NCBI RefSeq assembly: GCF_000199675.1
Contig: NC_014960.1
Span: forward strand, 2,108,001-2,172,000
DNA from: Anaerolinea thermophila UNI-1
GTDB taxonomy: Bacteria > Chloroflexota > Anaerolineae > Anaerolineales > Anaerolineaceae
Reading direction: 5' to 3'
DNA length: 64,000 bases
In this document: positions 18,404 through 26,786 of the stretch, piece after piece
Layout: each line of letters opens with the position of its first letter
How positions within the stretch are numbered: the stretch's first letter is position 1
Notes under the pieces: model-generated
What the model was told of the DNA's origin: nothing
Database searches by the model: none
Seen by the model: the letters and a program-made list of their open reading frames with translations, nothing else
Program-made: the position numbers and the translations under genes

Positions 18404-18631
18404 TTATACGGGCAATACAACCTTTCCAAATGCAATCAAGCAAAAAGCACCCAGTACACAAGTCATCATAAACAACAACAAAACAATGATAAAACGCTGA
18501 AAAGGCGTCATCCCCAAAAATTCACCCGACTTCTTTCCTGGTCTTTTTGGAGTGTCTGGTATTACAGTGGGAGATTCCTGTTCAATTTCCTCAAAGGATG
18601 AACTGGCTGAATTGCGCAAATCATCAAGCAT
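18404..18631 (-). CDS. Small single-span membrane protein (75 aa)
   Basis: Unrecognised. The first 45 residues are polar and contain a PTVIPDTPKRPGKKSGEF segment; residues about 47-70 form one hydrophobic helix, so the bulk would face the cytoplasm. It starts 3 bp after the birA stop and has GGAGG at good distance from the ATG, which makes it a real co-translated gene rather than a shadow. Function unknown. Confidence 0.68.
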   Translation of the reverse strand: MLDDLRNSASSSFEEIEQESPTVIPDTPKRPGKKSGEFLGMTPFQRFIIVLLLFMMTCVLGAFCLIAFGKVVLPV

Positions 18632-18634
18632 AGG

Positions 18635-19411
18635 TTATTCCTCCAATGGTCGTAGTTTCACGTCTCCAGCAAAGATTGTGTGATATTGCTCTTCTACAGA
18701 CAAGACTAAGGCACCATGTTCATCGACATCTTGAAACCGTCCCGTAATCTCTCCATCGGGCTTCTGAACAGTTACTTTTTCTCCAAGGAAAGCAAGGCGC
18801 TTTTTCCATTCCTCGATAAACCTTTCGGTTCTAATTTGCTTTCTCCATTCAATCAAATGGCGCAACACCGATTCCAGGAGCGATAAACGATCTACCGGCT
18901 TTCCCAGTTCGGATTCCACACAGGTTGCCGGGAACAATAACATGTTCGAGTCTGGTACAGAGCCGGTTGCAACATTGATGCCGATCCCAAGAACAACTCC
19001 ATTGATATGGCTTCCCATCCATACCGTCTCGGCTAAAACCCCACACACTTTCTTCCTGGAAAGAAGAACGTCATTGGGCCATTTGATTTCAGGAGAAAGC
19101 CCCAGGTCTTCCAAAGCCACCGCTACCGCAAGCGCTCCAAGGGGAGAAAACAGGGAGAGTTTTTCAATTTCCTCCAAAGTGGGGCGAAAAATCATGCTGA
19201 AGGCTAAGGACGTGCCTGGTTGAGTAACCCACATACGTCCCAGTCTTCCCCTCCCTTTCAACTGCTTATCGGCAATAACCACCACACCTTCCGGAGCGCC
19301 GGCTTGTGCCCATGCCATAGCATCGTCATTGGTTGAATAGGTTTCCGGGAGGTATTGAATTTCACTGATAGGAAGCGCAGATAACCTTGCGCGAATAGTT
19401 TCTACATCCAT
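18635..19411 (-). CDS. birA: Biotin--[acetyl-CoA-carboxylase] ligase, class I (no HTH domain)
   Basis: A 258-residue BirA-type ligase that activates biotin with ATP and attaches it to carboxylase carrier proteins. Key motifs are TYSTNDDA, the biotinyl-AMP loop GRGRLGRMW, KWPNDVLL and GVVLGIGINV, with the C-terminal SH3-like domain at the end. It lacks the N-terminal winged helix, so it should not be a repressor. The ATG at 19411 is preferred over an upstream in-frame ATG at 19462, because the latter would overlap the divergent P450 start and family proteins begin here. It is followed by a small membrane protein gene in the same operon. Confidence 0.92.
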   Translation of the reverse strand: MDVETIRARLSALPISEIQYLPETYSTNDDAMAWAQAGAPEGVVVIADKQLKGRGRLGRMWVTQPGTSLAFSMIFRPTLEEIEKLSLFSPLGALAVAVALEDLGLSPEIKWPNDVLLSRKKVCGVLAETVWMGSHINGVVLGIGINVATGSVPDSNMLLFPATCVESELGKPVDRLSLLESVLRHLIEWRKQIRTERFIEEWKKRLAFLGEKVTVQKPDGEITGRFQDVDEHGALVLSVEEQYHTIFAGDVKLRPLEE

Positions 19412-19455
19412 GGTATATATTTTACCCGCAAAGTAATTTTTGCTAAAATTGTTCC

Positions 19456-20817
19456 ATGGCAATCACAAAAATTCCGGGGCCAACAAATCTCACATTACTC
19501 CCCAAAATTGGTTCGATCCAATCCAAGCCTCTTGATTTTCTGCTCTGGCTTTACCAAACATATGGTCCTGTTTCACGCTTCCAGGCATTCAACACCCCGG
19601 TCATTCATCTTGCCGATCCTGAGGCTGTAAAGCACGTGTTACAGGAAAATCATCGAAATTACTCCAAAGATACCATTCAATATCATTCTTTAGCGATCAT
19701 TACTGGTAATGGATTGCTGACAAACGATGGTACAGGGTGGTTACGTCAACGGCGCTTAGCACAGCCGGCCTTTGCCCGGGGGCGATTGTCTCACCTAGAC
19801 CAAATTGTTATTCCATCCACTCAATCTCTGCTCACACGTTGGAGACAATTGCCTGAGGCCCACCTGATTGATGTGGATGCCGAAATGATGCGGCTGACTT
19901 TAGAAATCGTGGGAAAAGCCCTTTTTTCCATAGACCTCAGCAAAGATGCCCCACACCTGACAGAAGCCACATTAACTACCCTGGATTACATCGTCTATCG
20001 TGTAAAGACCCTTACGCTCATCCCTACCTATCTCCCCTTGCCGAGAAATCGGGCTTTTCGAAAAGCCTTGAAAACCCTGGAAGAGGCAGTTTCACAAATA
20101 ATCCAACAACGCCGTAAAGACAAGGTTCTGGGTGAGGACTTACTGGGAATGTTTCTACGCGCCAGAGATGAAGAAAGTGGGGAAGGGATGAGTGATCGTC
20201 AAATCCGTGACGAGGTGATGACCATGTTGATCGCCGGCCATGAAACAGTTGCCAGCGCTTTAACATGGACCTGGTACTTACTCTCTACTCATCCTGAAAT
20301 TGAAAATCGGTTGTTTGAAGAAGTACATACAGTTCTCAAAGGGAATCCCCCCAGCACAAAGGATCTGGAAAACCTCCCTTATACCGCTCAGGTATTCACT
20401 GAAGCCTTAAGATTATACCCGCCTGCCTGGTTAATTACCCGCAAAGCCATGGGAGAAGATGAGATTTTGGGTTATTCCATTCCCCCAGGAGCCGTTATTG
20501 TGATCAGTCCTTATGTTATCCATCGCTTAAAAGAGCATTGGGAAAATCCCGAAGCCTTCATTCCGGAAAGGTTTGCGAGAGACCCGGAAGGTACTTCGCA
20601 TCGGTTTACGTTTATCCCCTTTGGTGCGGGCCCGCGTTTGTGTATTGGCAATCAATTTGCTCATATCGAAGCACGCTTGATCCTCGCCGGCATGACTCAG
20701 AAATTGAGATTTACACCACCGCCTAAAGCACCTGTTGTAGATGCTCTGGTAACCCTCCGTCCAAGAAATGGATTGCACATGAGCGTGGTTCATCGATCAA
20801 GCAATTCACTCAAGTAA
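19456..20817 (+). CDS. Cytochrome P450
   Basis: A 453-residue soluble P450. The I-helix oxygen-binding motif is AGHET (260-264), the K-helix ExxR is EALR, and the heme-thiolate loop is FGAGPRLCIG with Cys396; PERF precedes it. No membrane anchor is present. P450s use O2 and a redox partner to oxidise a hydrophobic substrate; no ferredoxin or reductase gene is adjacent, so the partner must be elsewhere. The start has no Shine-Dalgarno, and a TAAAAT box lies only six bases before the ATG, so the message may be leaderless. Divergent from birA. An O2-dependent enzyme is notable if the host is a fermentative anaerobe. Confidence 0.92.
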   Translation: MAITKIPGPTNLTLLPKIGSIQSKPLDFLLWLYQTYGPVSRFQAFNTPVIHLADPEAVKHVLQENHRNYSKDTIQYHSLAIITGNGLLTNDGTGWLRQRRLAQPAFARGRLSHLDQIVIPSTQSLLTRWRQLPEAHLIDVDAEMMRLTLEIVGKALFSIDLSKDAPHLTEATLTTLDYIVYRVKTLTLIPTYLPLPRNRAFRKALKTLEEAVSQIIQQRRKDKVLGEDLLGMFLRARDEESGEGMSDRQIRDEVMTMLIAGHETVASALTWTWYLLSTHPEIENRLFEEVHTVLKGNPPSTKDLENLPYTAQVFTEALRLYPPAWLITRKAMGEDEILGYSIPPGAVIVISPYVIHRLKEHWENPEAFIPERFARDPEGTSHRFTFIPFGAGPRLCIGNQFAHIEARLILAGMTQKLRFTPPPKAPVVDALVTLRPRNGLHMSVVHRSSNSLK

Positions 20818-20900
20818 AGCCATCCCTCAATCTTTACAAATCCTTTACACAGCAATCCTCTGAATACAGGCTATAATCCAAACAGGAGAAGGAGATATCT

Positions 20901-21947
20901 ATGAACATTTCCTCGTTGACATCATTTTTTGTCGGAGCAGTCTGGTTCATTGTTTTTATCACCTTTGGCGTGGTTATTTTGAGAGCGTCGCGAAATCAAC
21001 CTGTTCGTGGTAGTGGCCGTGTTCTGGTGGCTTTGATTTTATTTGCTGTGTTTCTTACCACCCTGAATGCCGGCCTGGTTTTCATTGAGCCGCAAGAACG
21101 AGGTGTGGTCATTTCTGCGGTTTCTCCTGAAGGTTACCGTAAAGAGCCATTGGAACCCGGATTAAGGTTTATTATCCCCTTTGCTGAACAGGTGGTGCGA
21201 TATTCGATTGCTAATCAGACGTACACCATGTCCATTGCCGCACGGGAAGGACAAATCGAGGGAGATGACTCCATTGCTGCCCGAACAGAAGACGGACAGG
21301 AAATTTATGTGGATGCCTCTGTCATTTACGCCATTAATCCAACAGAGGTAGTAAAAGTTCATATTCTCTGGCAAGACCGTTATACACGTGACCTTGTCCG
21401 TCCATTAGCCCGTGGAATCATCCGCGACGCTGTCTCCCAAATGCGGGTGGACGAAGTAGTGAGTTCAAAACGGGCAGAATTGGTCAAAACCTTGAATGAA
21501 ACCATGGCTGTAAAATTGGCTGAAAACGGATTAATTCTCCGGGATTTTGTTTTGAGAAACATTACTTTCTCACCAGAATATGCCGCCTCAGTCGAACAAA
21601 AACAAATTGCCGAGCAGCAAGCCCAGCAAGCCAAATTCGTTGTAGAGCAGAAAAAGCAGGAAGCGGAGCAAGCCCGCCAGGTTGCTCAGGGGCAGGCCGA
21701 TGCCGCCGTGATTCGTGCTAAAGGTGAAGCCGAAGCACGTCTCATTCAAGCAGAAGCGGAGGCTAAGGCACTGGAATACATTGCCAACGTAATCAAAAGC
21801 AACCCGGATATCCTGAACTACCAGTATATTACCAAACTGGCTCCCAATGTGCAGGTCATTATGACACCTTCTAACACGCCTATCATTCTCCCTTATCCCG
21901 GCTCTCTGCAAGCGCCTGCTACCACAACCCCAACCACACCTCAGTAG
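20901..21947 (+). CDS. SPFH/Band 7 (prohibitin-like) membrane protein
   Basis: A 348-residue protein with an N-terminal transmembrane region (two hydrophobic segments within the first 60 residues) and an SPFH domain: FIEPQERGVVIS, LEPGLRFIIPF, then the helical tail rich in Ala, Gln, Glu and Lys (QQAQQAKFVVEQKKQEAEQA). The closing NVQVIMTPSNTPIILPY is typical of prohibitin homologues. Such proteins form large ring scaffolds in the membrane and modulate proteases or lipid domains. GAGAAGGAGATATCT-ATG is a strong start. It is monocistronic and is distinct from the two divergent SPFH-like genes at 45-48 kb. Confidence 0.9.
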   Translation: MNISSLTSFFVGAVWFIVFITFGVVILRASRNQPVRGSGRVLVALILFAVFLTTLNAGLVFIEPQERGVVISAVSPEGYRKEPLEPGLRFIIPFAEQVVRYSIANQTYTMSIAAREGQIEGDDSIAARTEDGQEIYVDASVIYAINPTEVVKVHILWQDRYTRDLVRPLARGIIRDAVSQMRVDEVVSSKRAELVKTLNETMAVKLAENGLILRDFVLRNITFSPEYAASVEQKQIAEQQAQQAKFVVEQKKQEAEQARQVAQGQADAAVIRAKGEAEARLIQAEAEAKALEYIANVIKSNPDILNYQYITKLAPNVQVIMTPSNTPIILPYPGSLQAPATTTPTTPQ

Positions 21948-21969
21948 CAATTTCCAGAAGATTGTATGA

Positions 21970-22010
21970 GAGGGCTGTTTGGTATGGAATTCCAAACAGC
22001 CCTCGAATTT
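21970..22010 (+). terminator. Rho-independent terminator after SPFH gene
   Basis: A 13-bp stem GAGGGCTGTTTGG (21970-21982) pairs with 21992-22004, followed by GAATTTT. It closes the SPFH transcript. Confidence 0.8.
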
Positions 22011-22136
22011 TACCTTTTAGAAACCCTTTATGAGCCTTGAGGCTTAGTGAGAACCTGATATAAGCTCCCGGAAGAATCGAATACAAGCCCTATTCAAGTT
22101 TTCCAACTGCTTGGAGTAGTTTTGTTATCAGGAGCA

Positions 22137-23702
22137 TTAATTCACCCCCCGAACCTCTCTACAATACCGGGGTGAGCCATTCTGCAGTACATACCTTCCA
22201 TCGCTGTCCTGCTGAATAGGGTAATTCTTCCACAAATAAGCATGGGATGATAAGAGTTTTTGTGCACGGGCTTCGCTTAAGTTGAAGGATTGCCATGCCG
22301 GTACAGATACCGCCGACTGGGAAGCCCGACATGCAAGCCCAATCAGAAGTTCTTCCTTAGCAGATTCTGGTAAGCCTTTCTCTTGAACCAATCTGATCAA
22401 CTCGGGCACAGCGTCAGCAGAAAGAATTTGCAGATATTCTCCATCCAGGTCTTCGCCCGCCAATACGCGTTGCACATTCTGGCGTGCAATCCATCCATCA
22501 ATATTCCAGAAACCCACGCATAACCCAAAACCAATCACCAGGATAAACAACACAGGAGCCAACTGATGCATCCGATTCGTGATCAGCAATCCAAGGACTG
22601 CAAGGAACAATCCTCCCAACCATGGAATAAAGATATGGGTATAAGTGCGAAGTCGCGTAAACCCATATGCCTGCTCATAAAGAATTAATCGTTGCATCGC
22701 AGAAGCAAGAATCACCGATACAAGGATAATCAACAAACTGCTCAAAAAGATAAAACCACGCTGGTATGAAGAAGTATCACACCGACAAACTGCATGCAGG
22801 CTCAGAATCAACATCAGAGAGATCAAGGCGACCCATACCAATTCTCCAAAACCACGACGGGCATATTCAGCATAGGTAAATCCTGCCTCATGGATGTTCG
22901 CCTGTCCTCCAAACAAGTATTGAAATTGCAGAATCACAAAGAAAACAAACAACAAAATAACACTACTGAGGACAATACTGCTCTCCGTCCACCCCAGGAA
23001 CGGTGGGAAGAGTCTTTTTTCCCGGGTGGGTTGAACCGGATAAACGGGAAAGAAAGTATGCAAAAGCACCCCACAAAAGATCACTGTGAGTACACATACG
23101 TAAAACAATCGGAAAAGAGTTTCGGGGAATTTATCCAGGCGCAGGGCTCCAAAAACCGTTTGTAATCGCTCTGCAAAGACAAGATCAGCAGAAGCCAGAA
23201 GGATAACCAAAACCCCTAAAACAGGCAAAGACAACAGAATTCCACGCAAAACAGCCCACCCCTGTCGAGGCAGTGACTTCTGACTTTCCTGAGAATGGGG
23301 CTGAGAAAAAGTCTGTTGCCTGAACGGATTAGTAACAGCCTCGAATATCAAAACAGCCACAGTTCGAATATAATCCCAAAGGTTGTAACGAAGCCAGTGA
23401 CCGGTTCGTAAAGTTGCAGCCCATAGCATCAAAACCAGCAATGTCAGCAAAACCGCCACTACTTGCGTAAAAGGTTCGGCGCGCAATAAAGGTAAAAGCG
23501 CAAGTCCAAAACCTGCAACTCCAAGAAAAAGATTCTCACGAGCAGGACGCATCTTCGTCTTCCACGCCAGGTAGATTGCACTACTCATCACGAGTAACAC
23601 CCAGAGGGGAAAAGAAACTCCAATGGGTTTTCCCCAAAATAAAAAATCAACCCCACACGCAATAACAAAAGCGGCAAACCAAAAGGAATAATAATTCTTC
23701 AT
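22137..23702 (-). CDS. Polytopic membrane protein, DUF4173/DUF4153-like
   Basis: A 521-residue membrane protein with about ten to eleven hydrophobic helices over the first 400 residues, then a soluble C-terminal region of about 110 residues with DAVPELIRLVQEKGLPESAK and a conserved-looking C-terminus NGSPRYCREVRG. The pattern, including WDYIRTVAVLIFEAVTNPFR and YAEYARRGFGELVWVA, matches DUF4153/DUF4173 proteins, whose function is not established. The ATG at 23702 has GGAGGTATTCGAG ahead of it, so a longer start at 23753 was rejected. It stands alone, divergent from lexA. Confidence 0.78.
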   Translation of the reverse strand: MKNYYSFWFAAFVIACGVDFLFWGKPIGVSFPLWVLLVMSSAIYLAWKTKMRPARENLFLGVAGFGLALLPLLRAEPFTQVVAVLLTLLVLMLWAATLRTGHWLRYNLWDYIRTVAVLIFEAVTNPFRQQTFSQPHSQESQKSLPRQGWAVLRGILLSLPVLGVLVILLASADLVFAERLQTVFGALRLDKFPETLFRLFYVCVLTVIFCGVLLHTFFPVYPVQPTREKRLFPPFLGWTESSIVLSSVILLFVFFVILQFQYLFGGQANIHEAGFTYAEYARRGFGELVWVALISLMLILSLHAVCRCDTSSYQRGFIFLSSLLIILVSVILASAMQRLILYEQAYGFTRLRTYTHIFIPWLGGLFLAVLGLLITNRMHQLAPVLFILVIGFGLCVGFWNIDGWIARQNVQRVLAGEDLDGEYLQILSADAVPELIRLVQEKGLPESAKEELLIGLACRASQSAVSVPAWQSFNLSEARAQKLLSSHAYLWKNYPIQQDSDGRYVLQNGSPRYCREVRGVN

Positions 23703-23976
23703 CTCGAATACCTCCTTCAAAAATTGGCAGAGAGACCGGTGATTCTCCCTCAATTCGAATCACCACAGCCAGATAAACCTGGAGATGATGATAGGATTCT
23801 CGCCCTTTCAAACACTATCATACAGTATCAAAATCTCTCTCAATTCGGAAAAATCCACTTCTCGGGGAGCCCAAAAATCAAGTGTACCCTTGTTAATCAC
23901 TTAAGAATATCAGGGATACTGCGCGAACTTCCCATGAAAGGTCCACCCCGAGAGAGAAAATACGTGGGATTTCGTA
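23703..23976. other. Intergenic region upstream of lexA, no gene seen
   Basis: About 270 bases between the start of the DUF4173-like gene and the lexA promoter. Short open frames here lack ribosome sites and family resemblance. It must contain the promoter for the minus-strand membrane protein gene, which I cannot place. Confidence 0.5.
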
Positions 23977-24005
23977 TTGACATTGAAAACTTGTTCTATT
24001 ATAAT
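23977..24005 (+). promoter_or_regulatory. Consensus sigma70-type promoter of lexA
   Basis: A full match to consensus: TTGACA (23977-23982), 17-bp spacer, TATAAT (24000-24005), 45 bases ahead of the ATG at 24050. Such a strong promoter is normally held down by a repressor, which fits LexA autoregulation. Confidence 0.88.
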
Positions 24006-24037
24006 GTTCATAGCACAAATGAACGATAAATTGTGCT
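23985..24037. promoter_or_regulatory. Candidate LexA operators: overlapping inverted repeats in the lexA promoter
   Basis: Three dyads are visible. GAAA-ACTT-GTTC (23985-23996) lies in the promoter spacer and is one base off the GAAC-N4-GTTC core known for Gram-positive LexA. GTTCAT-N7-ATGAAC (24006-24024) starts directly after the -10 box. AGCACAA-N12-TTGTGCT (24012-24037) overlaps it and reaches close to the ribosome site. Any of these may be the operator; the true site cannot be decided from one promoter. Confidence 0.6.
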
Positions 24038-24049
24038 CAGGAGGCAAAC

Positions 24050-24775
24050 ATGATGATGGCACGAAAAAGTGAAGGTTTGGGGGAGCGTCCGAAAAAGATC
24101 CTGGATTTCCTTATAAAGTATCAAGAAAAACATGGATATCCCCCATCCATTCGGGAGATTGGTAACCATATCAATGTAGATTCAACCTCGCTGGTTGATT
24201 ACTACTTGAATCAATTACAAGAAGCGGGCTTCATTGAACGCGGCGGACGGATCTCCAGAAGCATTCGAGTATTACGGACTCTGGATGGACAGGTTCCTTT
24301 CATGCAAACACTTAATACTGTCAAAACTGCAATGGAGCGCGCTACACATGAATTGCTCAGCATCCCGGTTATCGGACGGATTGGTGCAAGTTACCCCATT
24401 CCCATGCCCGAATCCGACGTGCCTTACTTTGACTCCATGAGCACCGTTGAAGTAGCCCAAAGCCTGCTTCCCAAGGAGAAACTTTCCGATTTATTTGCCC
24501 TGGAAGTAGAAGGGGACTCCATGATTGATGCCATGGTAAATGATGGTGATATTGTGATTCTAAAGCGCGCAGAAGTTGCCAACAACGGGGATATGGTTGC
24601 CGTCTGGCTCACCCGTGACAACGAGACCACGTTGAAATATTACTACAACGAAAGAAATGGCTTTGTGCGCTTACAACCCGCCAATCGCACCATGCAACCC
24701 ATCATTCGCCCTGAAAAAGAAGTACAGGTACGTGGGAAGGTAGTGCTTGTGCTTCGTCAGTACGCATCTCATTAA
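24050..24775 (+). CDS. lexA: LexA repressor / SOS regulator
   Basis: A 241-residue LexA. The winged-helix domain carries KILDFLIKYQEKHGYPPSIREIG and the recognition region DSTSLVDYYLNQLQEAGFI. The autoprotease domain has GDSM with nucleophile Ser157 and the general base Lys196 in ETTLKYYY. The self-cleavage bond, normally Ala-Gly, aligns with Ala113-Ser114 in IGRIGASYP. LexA represses DNA-damage genes and is cleaved when RecA filaments form. It has AGGAGG five bases before ATG, a consensus promoter with inverted repeats, and a terminator after it. Length is slightly above average because of a longer linker. Some related S24 peptidase-fold repressors could look similar, but the HTH is LexA-type. 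Confidence 0.93.
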   Translation: MMMARKSEGLGERPKKILDFLIKYQEKHGYPPSIREIGNHINVDSTSLVDYYLNQLQEAGFIERGGRISRSIRVLRTLDGQVPFMQTLNTVKTAMERATHELLSIPVIGRIGASYPIPMPESDVPYFDSMSTVEVAQSLLPKEKLSDLFALEVEGDSMIDAMVNDGDIVILKRAEVANNGDMVAVWLTRDNETTLKYYYNERNGFVRLQPANRTMQPIIRPEKEVQVRGKVVLVLRQYASH

Positions 24776-24794
24776 GTTTTCTGTGAAAAAAATC

Positions 24795-24820
24795 AAAAAG
24801 CCCGGTTACCCGGGCTTTTT
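24795..24820. terminator. Bidirectional rho-independent terminator between lexA and rplL
   Basis: AAAAAGCCCGG (24795-24805) pairs with CCGGGCTTTTT (24810-24820) around a 4-base loop. A/T tails on both sides suit termination of both convergent transcripts. Confidence 0.92.
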
Positions 24821-24838
24821 AAGTCATCTCTGAGAAAC

Positions 24839-25228
24839 TTAGGCGATCTCAACCACTGCGCCAGCGGCTTCGAGTTTGCTCTTGGCATCGTTAGCGGCTT
24901 CTTTACCAACACCGGAGAGGACTTTGGCGCCAGCGGTTTCAGCCATTGTCTTGGCTTCAACCAGACCCAGGTTGGTCAGTTGGCGGATAACCTTAATGAC
25001 CTCAATCTTCTTGGGACCAGCATCCTTGAGGACCACATCAAATTCAGTCTTTTCCTCAACGGGCTCAGCGGGCGCAGCAGCACCACCAGCCACAGGCATA
25101 GCAGCAACAGCAGCCACCGGAGCAGCAGCGGAAACGCCCCATTTCTCCTCAAGCATCTTGACCAGTTCAGCGGCTTCCAGAACAGAAAGCGCGCTCAGTT
25201 CTTCTACGAGTTTGTTCAAGTCAGCCAT
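24839..25228 (-). CDS. rplL: 50S ribosomal protein L7/L12
   Basis: A 129-residue L7/L12. The N-terminal dimerisation helix, the Ala/Pro/Val-rich hinge and the C-terminal domain with EKTEFDVVLKDAGPKKIEVI and GLVEAKTMAE are all typical. Multiple copies form the ribosomal stalk that recruits translation GTPases. Last gene of the rplKAJL cluster, 56 bp after rplJ, with AGGAGTGCTAAACA-ATG and closed by a terminator. Confidence 0.98.
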   Translation of the reverse strand: MADLNKLVEELSALSVLEAAELVKMLEEKWGVSAAAPVAAVAAMPVAGGAAAPAEPVEEKTEFDVVLKDAGPKKIEVIKVIRQLTNLGLVEAKTMAETAGAKVLSGVGKEAANDAKSKLEAAGAVVEIA

Positions 25229-25284
25229 TGTTTAGCACTCCTCTTTCAATATGGTTTATTTTCAAAAAACTAAATTGGTAGAAC

Positions 25285-25812
25285 TTAAGCCGAAGCGGTT
25301 TGACCCTTTTCGGAATACGCTTTGATGACGCCTGCAATCGAGCGGCCAGGTTCGGCAATGGTGCGAACCAGTTTGGATGCCGGCGCCAGCAGTACACCCA
25401 ACAATTGAGCTCGCAACACAGGCAACGGCGGCATATCGGCCAGGGCTTTGACCTGAACGGCATTGATGGAGACCTTTCCCAGGAAACCGCCTTTGACAGC
25501 GAACACCTCAGATTTAGCCGCTTCGTTGACAACCTTTGCCAGTGCAGGTGGATCATTGAAAGCAAAGCCAACCATGGTGGTTTTTTCCAGCATCTTCCCA
25601 TAATCCACACCGGCTTCGGAAAGGACTTTTCCGAAGAGCGTGTTTTTAACCACGTGGATCTCACCACCAGCCTCACGCACTTTGGCGCGCAGGGTATCCA
25701 TGTCCTTCTGGTTCATCTTGGTGTATTCCAGCAGGAACATTGCCTGGCTTTTTGCCACCCACTCCTGGTATTGTTGCATGATGGCAGATTTTTGTTCTCT
25801 CGTGAATGCCAA
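25285..25812 (-). CDS. rplJ: 50S ribosomal protein L10
   Basis: A 175-residue L10, the stalk base that binds L7/L12 through its C-terminal helix. It shows the family start TREQKSAIMQQYQEWVAKSQ, VKNTLFGKVL, and a C-terminal VRTIAEPGRSIAGVIKAYSE. The start codon appears to be TTG at 25812, placed eight bases after a strong GGAGGTG; the next ATG lies twelve codons in and would cut the first helix. It is preceded by an L10 leader and its own promoter inside rplA. Confidence 0.97.
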   Translation of the reverse strand: MAFTREQKSAIMQQYQEWVAKSQAMFLLEYTKMNQKDMDTLRAKVREAGGEIHVVKNTLFGKVLSEAGVDYGKMLEKTTMVGFAFNDPPALAKVVNEAAKSEVFAVKGGFLGKVSINAVQVKALADMPPLPVLRAQLLGVLLAPASKLVRTIAEPGRSIAGVIKAYSEKGQTASA

Positions 25813-25849
25813 AGTGTATTCACCTCCTTCCGTTTTTAGATTTTAAAAC

Positions 25850-25995
25850 TCAAAGCGTCTTTGCCACATTCCCTTGAGGCAAAGACGCTTTTCACTCCTC
25901 ATAAAAAGGAGGCGATCCTGCGATCTAAACGTCTTCACCTCGGCGGGATATTAAGCCTTTCGGCACCTGCTTTCAGCGGTGAAGTAATTCGTTCA
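25850..25995 (-). ncRNA. Ribosomal protein L10 leader (autoregulatory mRNA structure)
   Basis: On the minus strand, upstream of rplJ, the segment around 25920-25985 contains the blocks GGTGCCGAAAGGCTTAAT and CCCGCCGAGGTG, which resemble the conserved core of the L10 leader bound by L10 or the L10-L12 complex. Downstream of it is a perfect 14-bp hairpin (25852-25865 with 25878-25891), possibly an attenuator stem, though only a short T-run follows. The ribosome site of rplJ is just beyond. Boundaries are approximate. Confidence 0.72.
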
Positions 25996-26008
25996 CCAAA
26001 CGGACTGT

Positions 26009-26038
26009 ATTATACTCTGTTTCCTACTTGACCGTCAA
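26009..26038 (-). promoter_or_regulatory. Internal promoter for L10 leader-rplJ-rplL
   Basis: On the minus strand TTGACG (26038-26033), an 18-bp spacer and TATAAT (26014-26009). The -35 box lies in the last codons of rplA, so rplJL can be expressed apart from rplKA. Confidence 0.72.
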
Positions 26039-26740
26039 GGACAGTGCCACATTCGGGTCAATGCGGACACCAGGTCCCATGGTAGGGGTGATAGTTACTC
26101 GGCGAATATACACACCTTTTGCTGCCGCCGGCCGGGCTTTGCGAATGGCTTCCATCAACGCAGAAAGGTTCTCATACAATTTTTCCACGTCAAAAGAAAC
26201 CTTTCCAATGGGAACGTGCAGGTTTGCACTCTTATCCAAACGGAATTCCACACGCCCGGCTTTGGATTCTTTGATAACCCGAGGCAGGTCTTCGGCGGGA
26301 ACAACTGTTCCGGCTTTCGGGTTTGGCATTAAACCGCGAGGACCAAGGATACGTCCCAAACGCCCGACCTTCCCCATCATATCCGGGGTAGCAATAGCGA
26401 CGTCAAAATCGGTCCAGCCACCCTGAATTTTCTGAATCCACTCATCAGTATCCGCTACATAGTCGGCACCTGCCTGTTGGGCTAATGTAGCGCCATCCCC
26501 CTGTGCGAAGACCAGAACCCGCACAGTTTTTCCCAAACCATGCGGAAGCACTACCACATCACGCACCTGCTGATCCGCCTGACGGGGATCCAATCCCGTG
26601 CGCATGTGTACTTCCACCGTCGCGTCAAAATTGGCATAGGAAATCTCCTTAATGAGTTCCAACGCCTGTTTCGGCTCATAGACCCGGTTGGGGTCAATTT
26701 TTGCCAGTGCCTGCAAGTATTTTTTTCCGTGTTTTGCCAT
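26024..26740 (-). CDS. rplA: 50S ribosomal protein L1
   Basis: A 238-residue L1. The start MAKHGKKYLQALAKIDPNRV and the motifs VRDVVVLPHGLGKTVRV, GRLGRILGPRGLMPNPKAGT and KGVYIRRVTITPTMGPGV are all diagnostic. L1 binds 23S rRNA at the E-site stalk and, in many bacteria, represses its own operon through a site in the leader. The ATG at 26740 has CGGAGGTAAAA before it; an upstream in-frame extension to 26830 has no support. It follows rplK by about 46 bp. Confidence 0.98.
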   Translation of the reverse strand: MAKHGKKYLQALAKIDPNRVYEPKQALELIKEISYANFDATVEVHMRTGLDPRQADQQVRDVVVLPHGLGKTVRVLVFAQGDGATLAQQAGADYVADTDEWIQKIQGGWTDFDVAIATPDMMGKVGRLGRILGPRGLMPNPKAGTVVPAEDLPRVIKESKAGRVEFRLDKSANLHVPIGKVSFDVEKLYENLSALMEAIRKARPAAAKGVYIRRVTITPTMGPGVRIDPNVALSLTVK

Positions 26741-26786
26741 TTTTACCTCCGTGGTGATAACGGGAGACGAAAAGTCATCCCTCCCA

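Noticed and set aside
23724..24029. Short plus-strand open frame ahead of lexA
   Set aside because: It overlaps the lexA promoter and the start of the divergent gene, has no ribosome site and no recognisable features.
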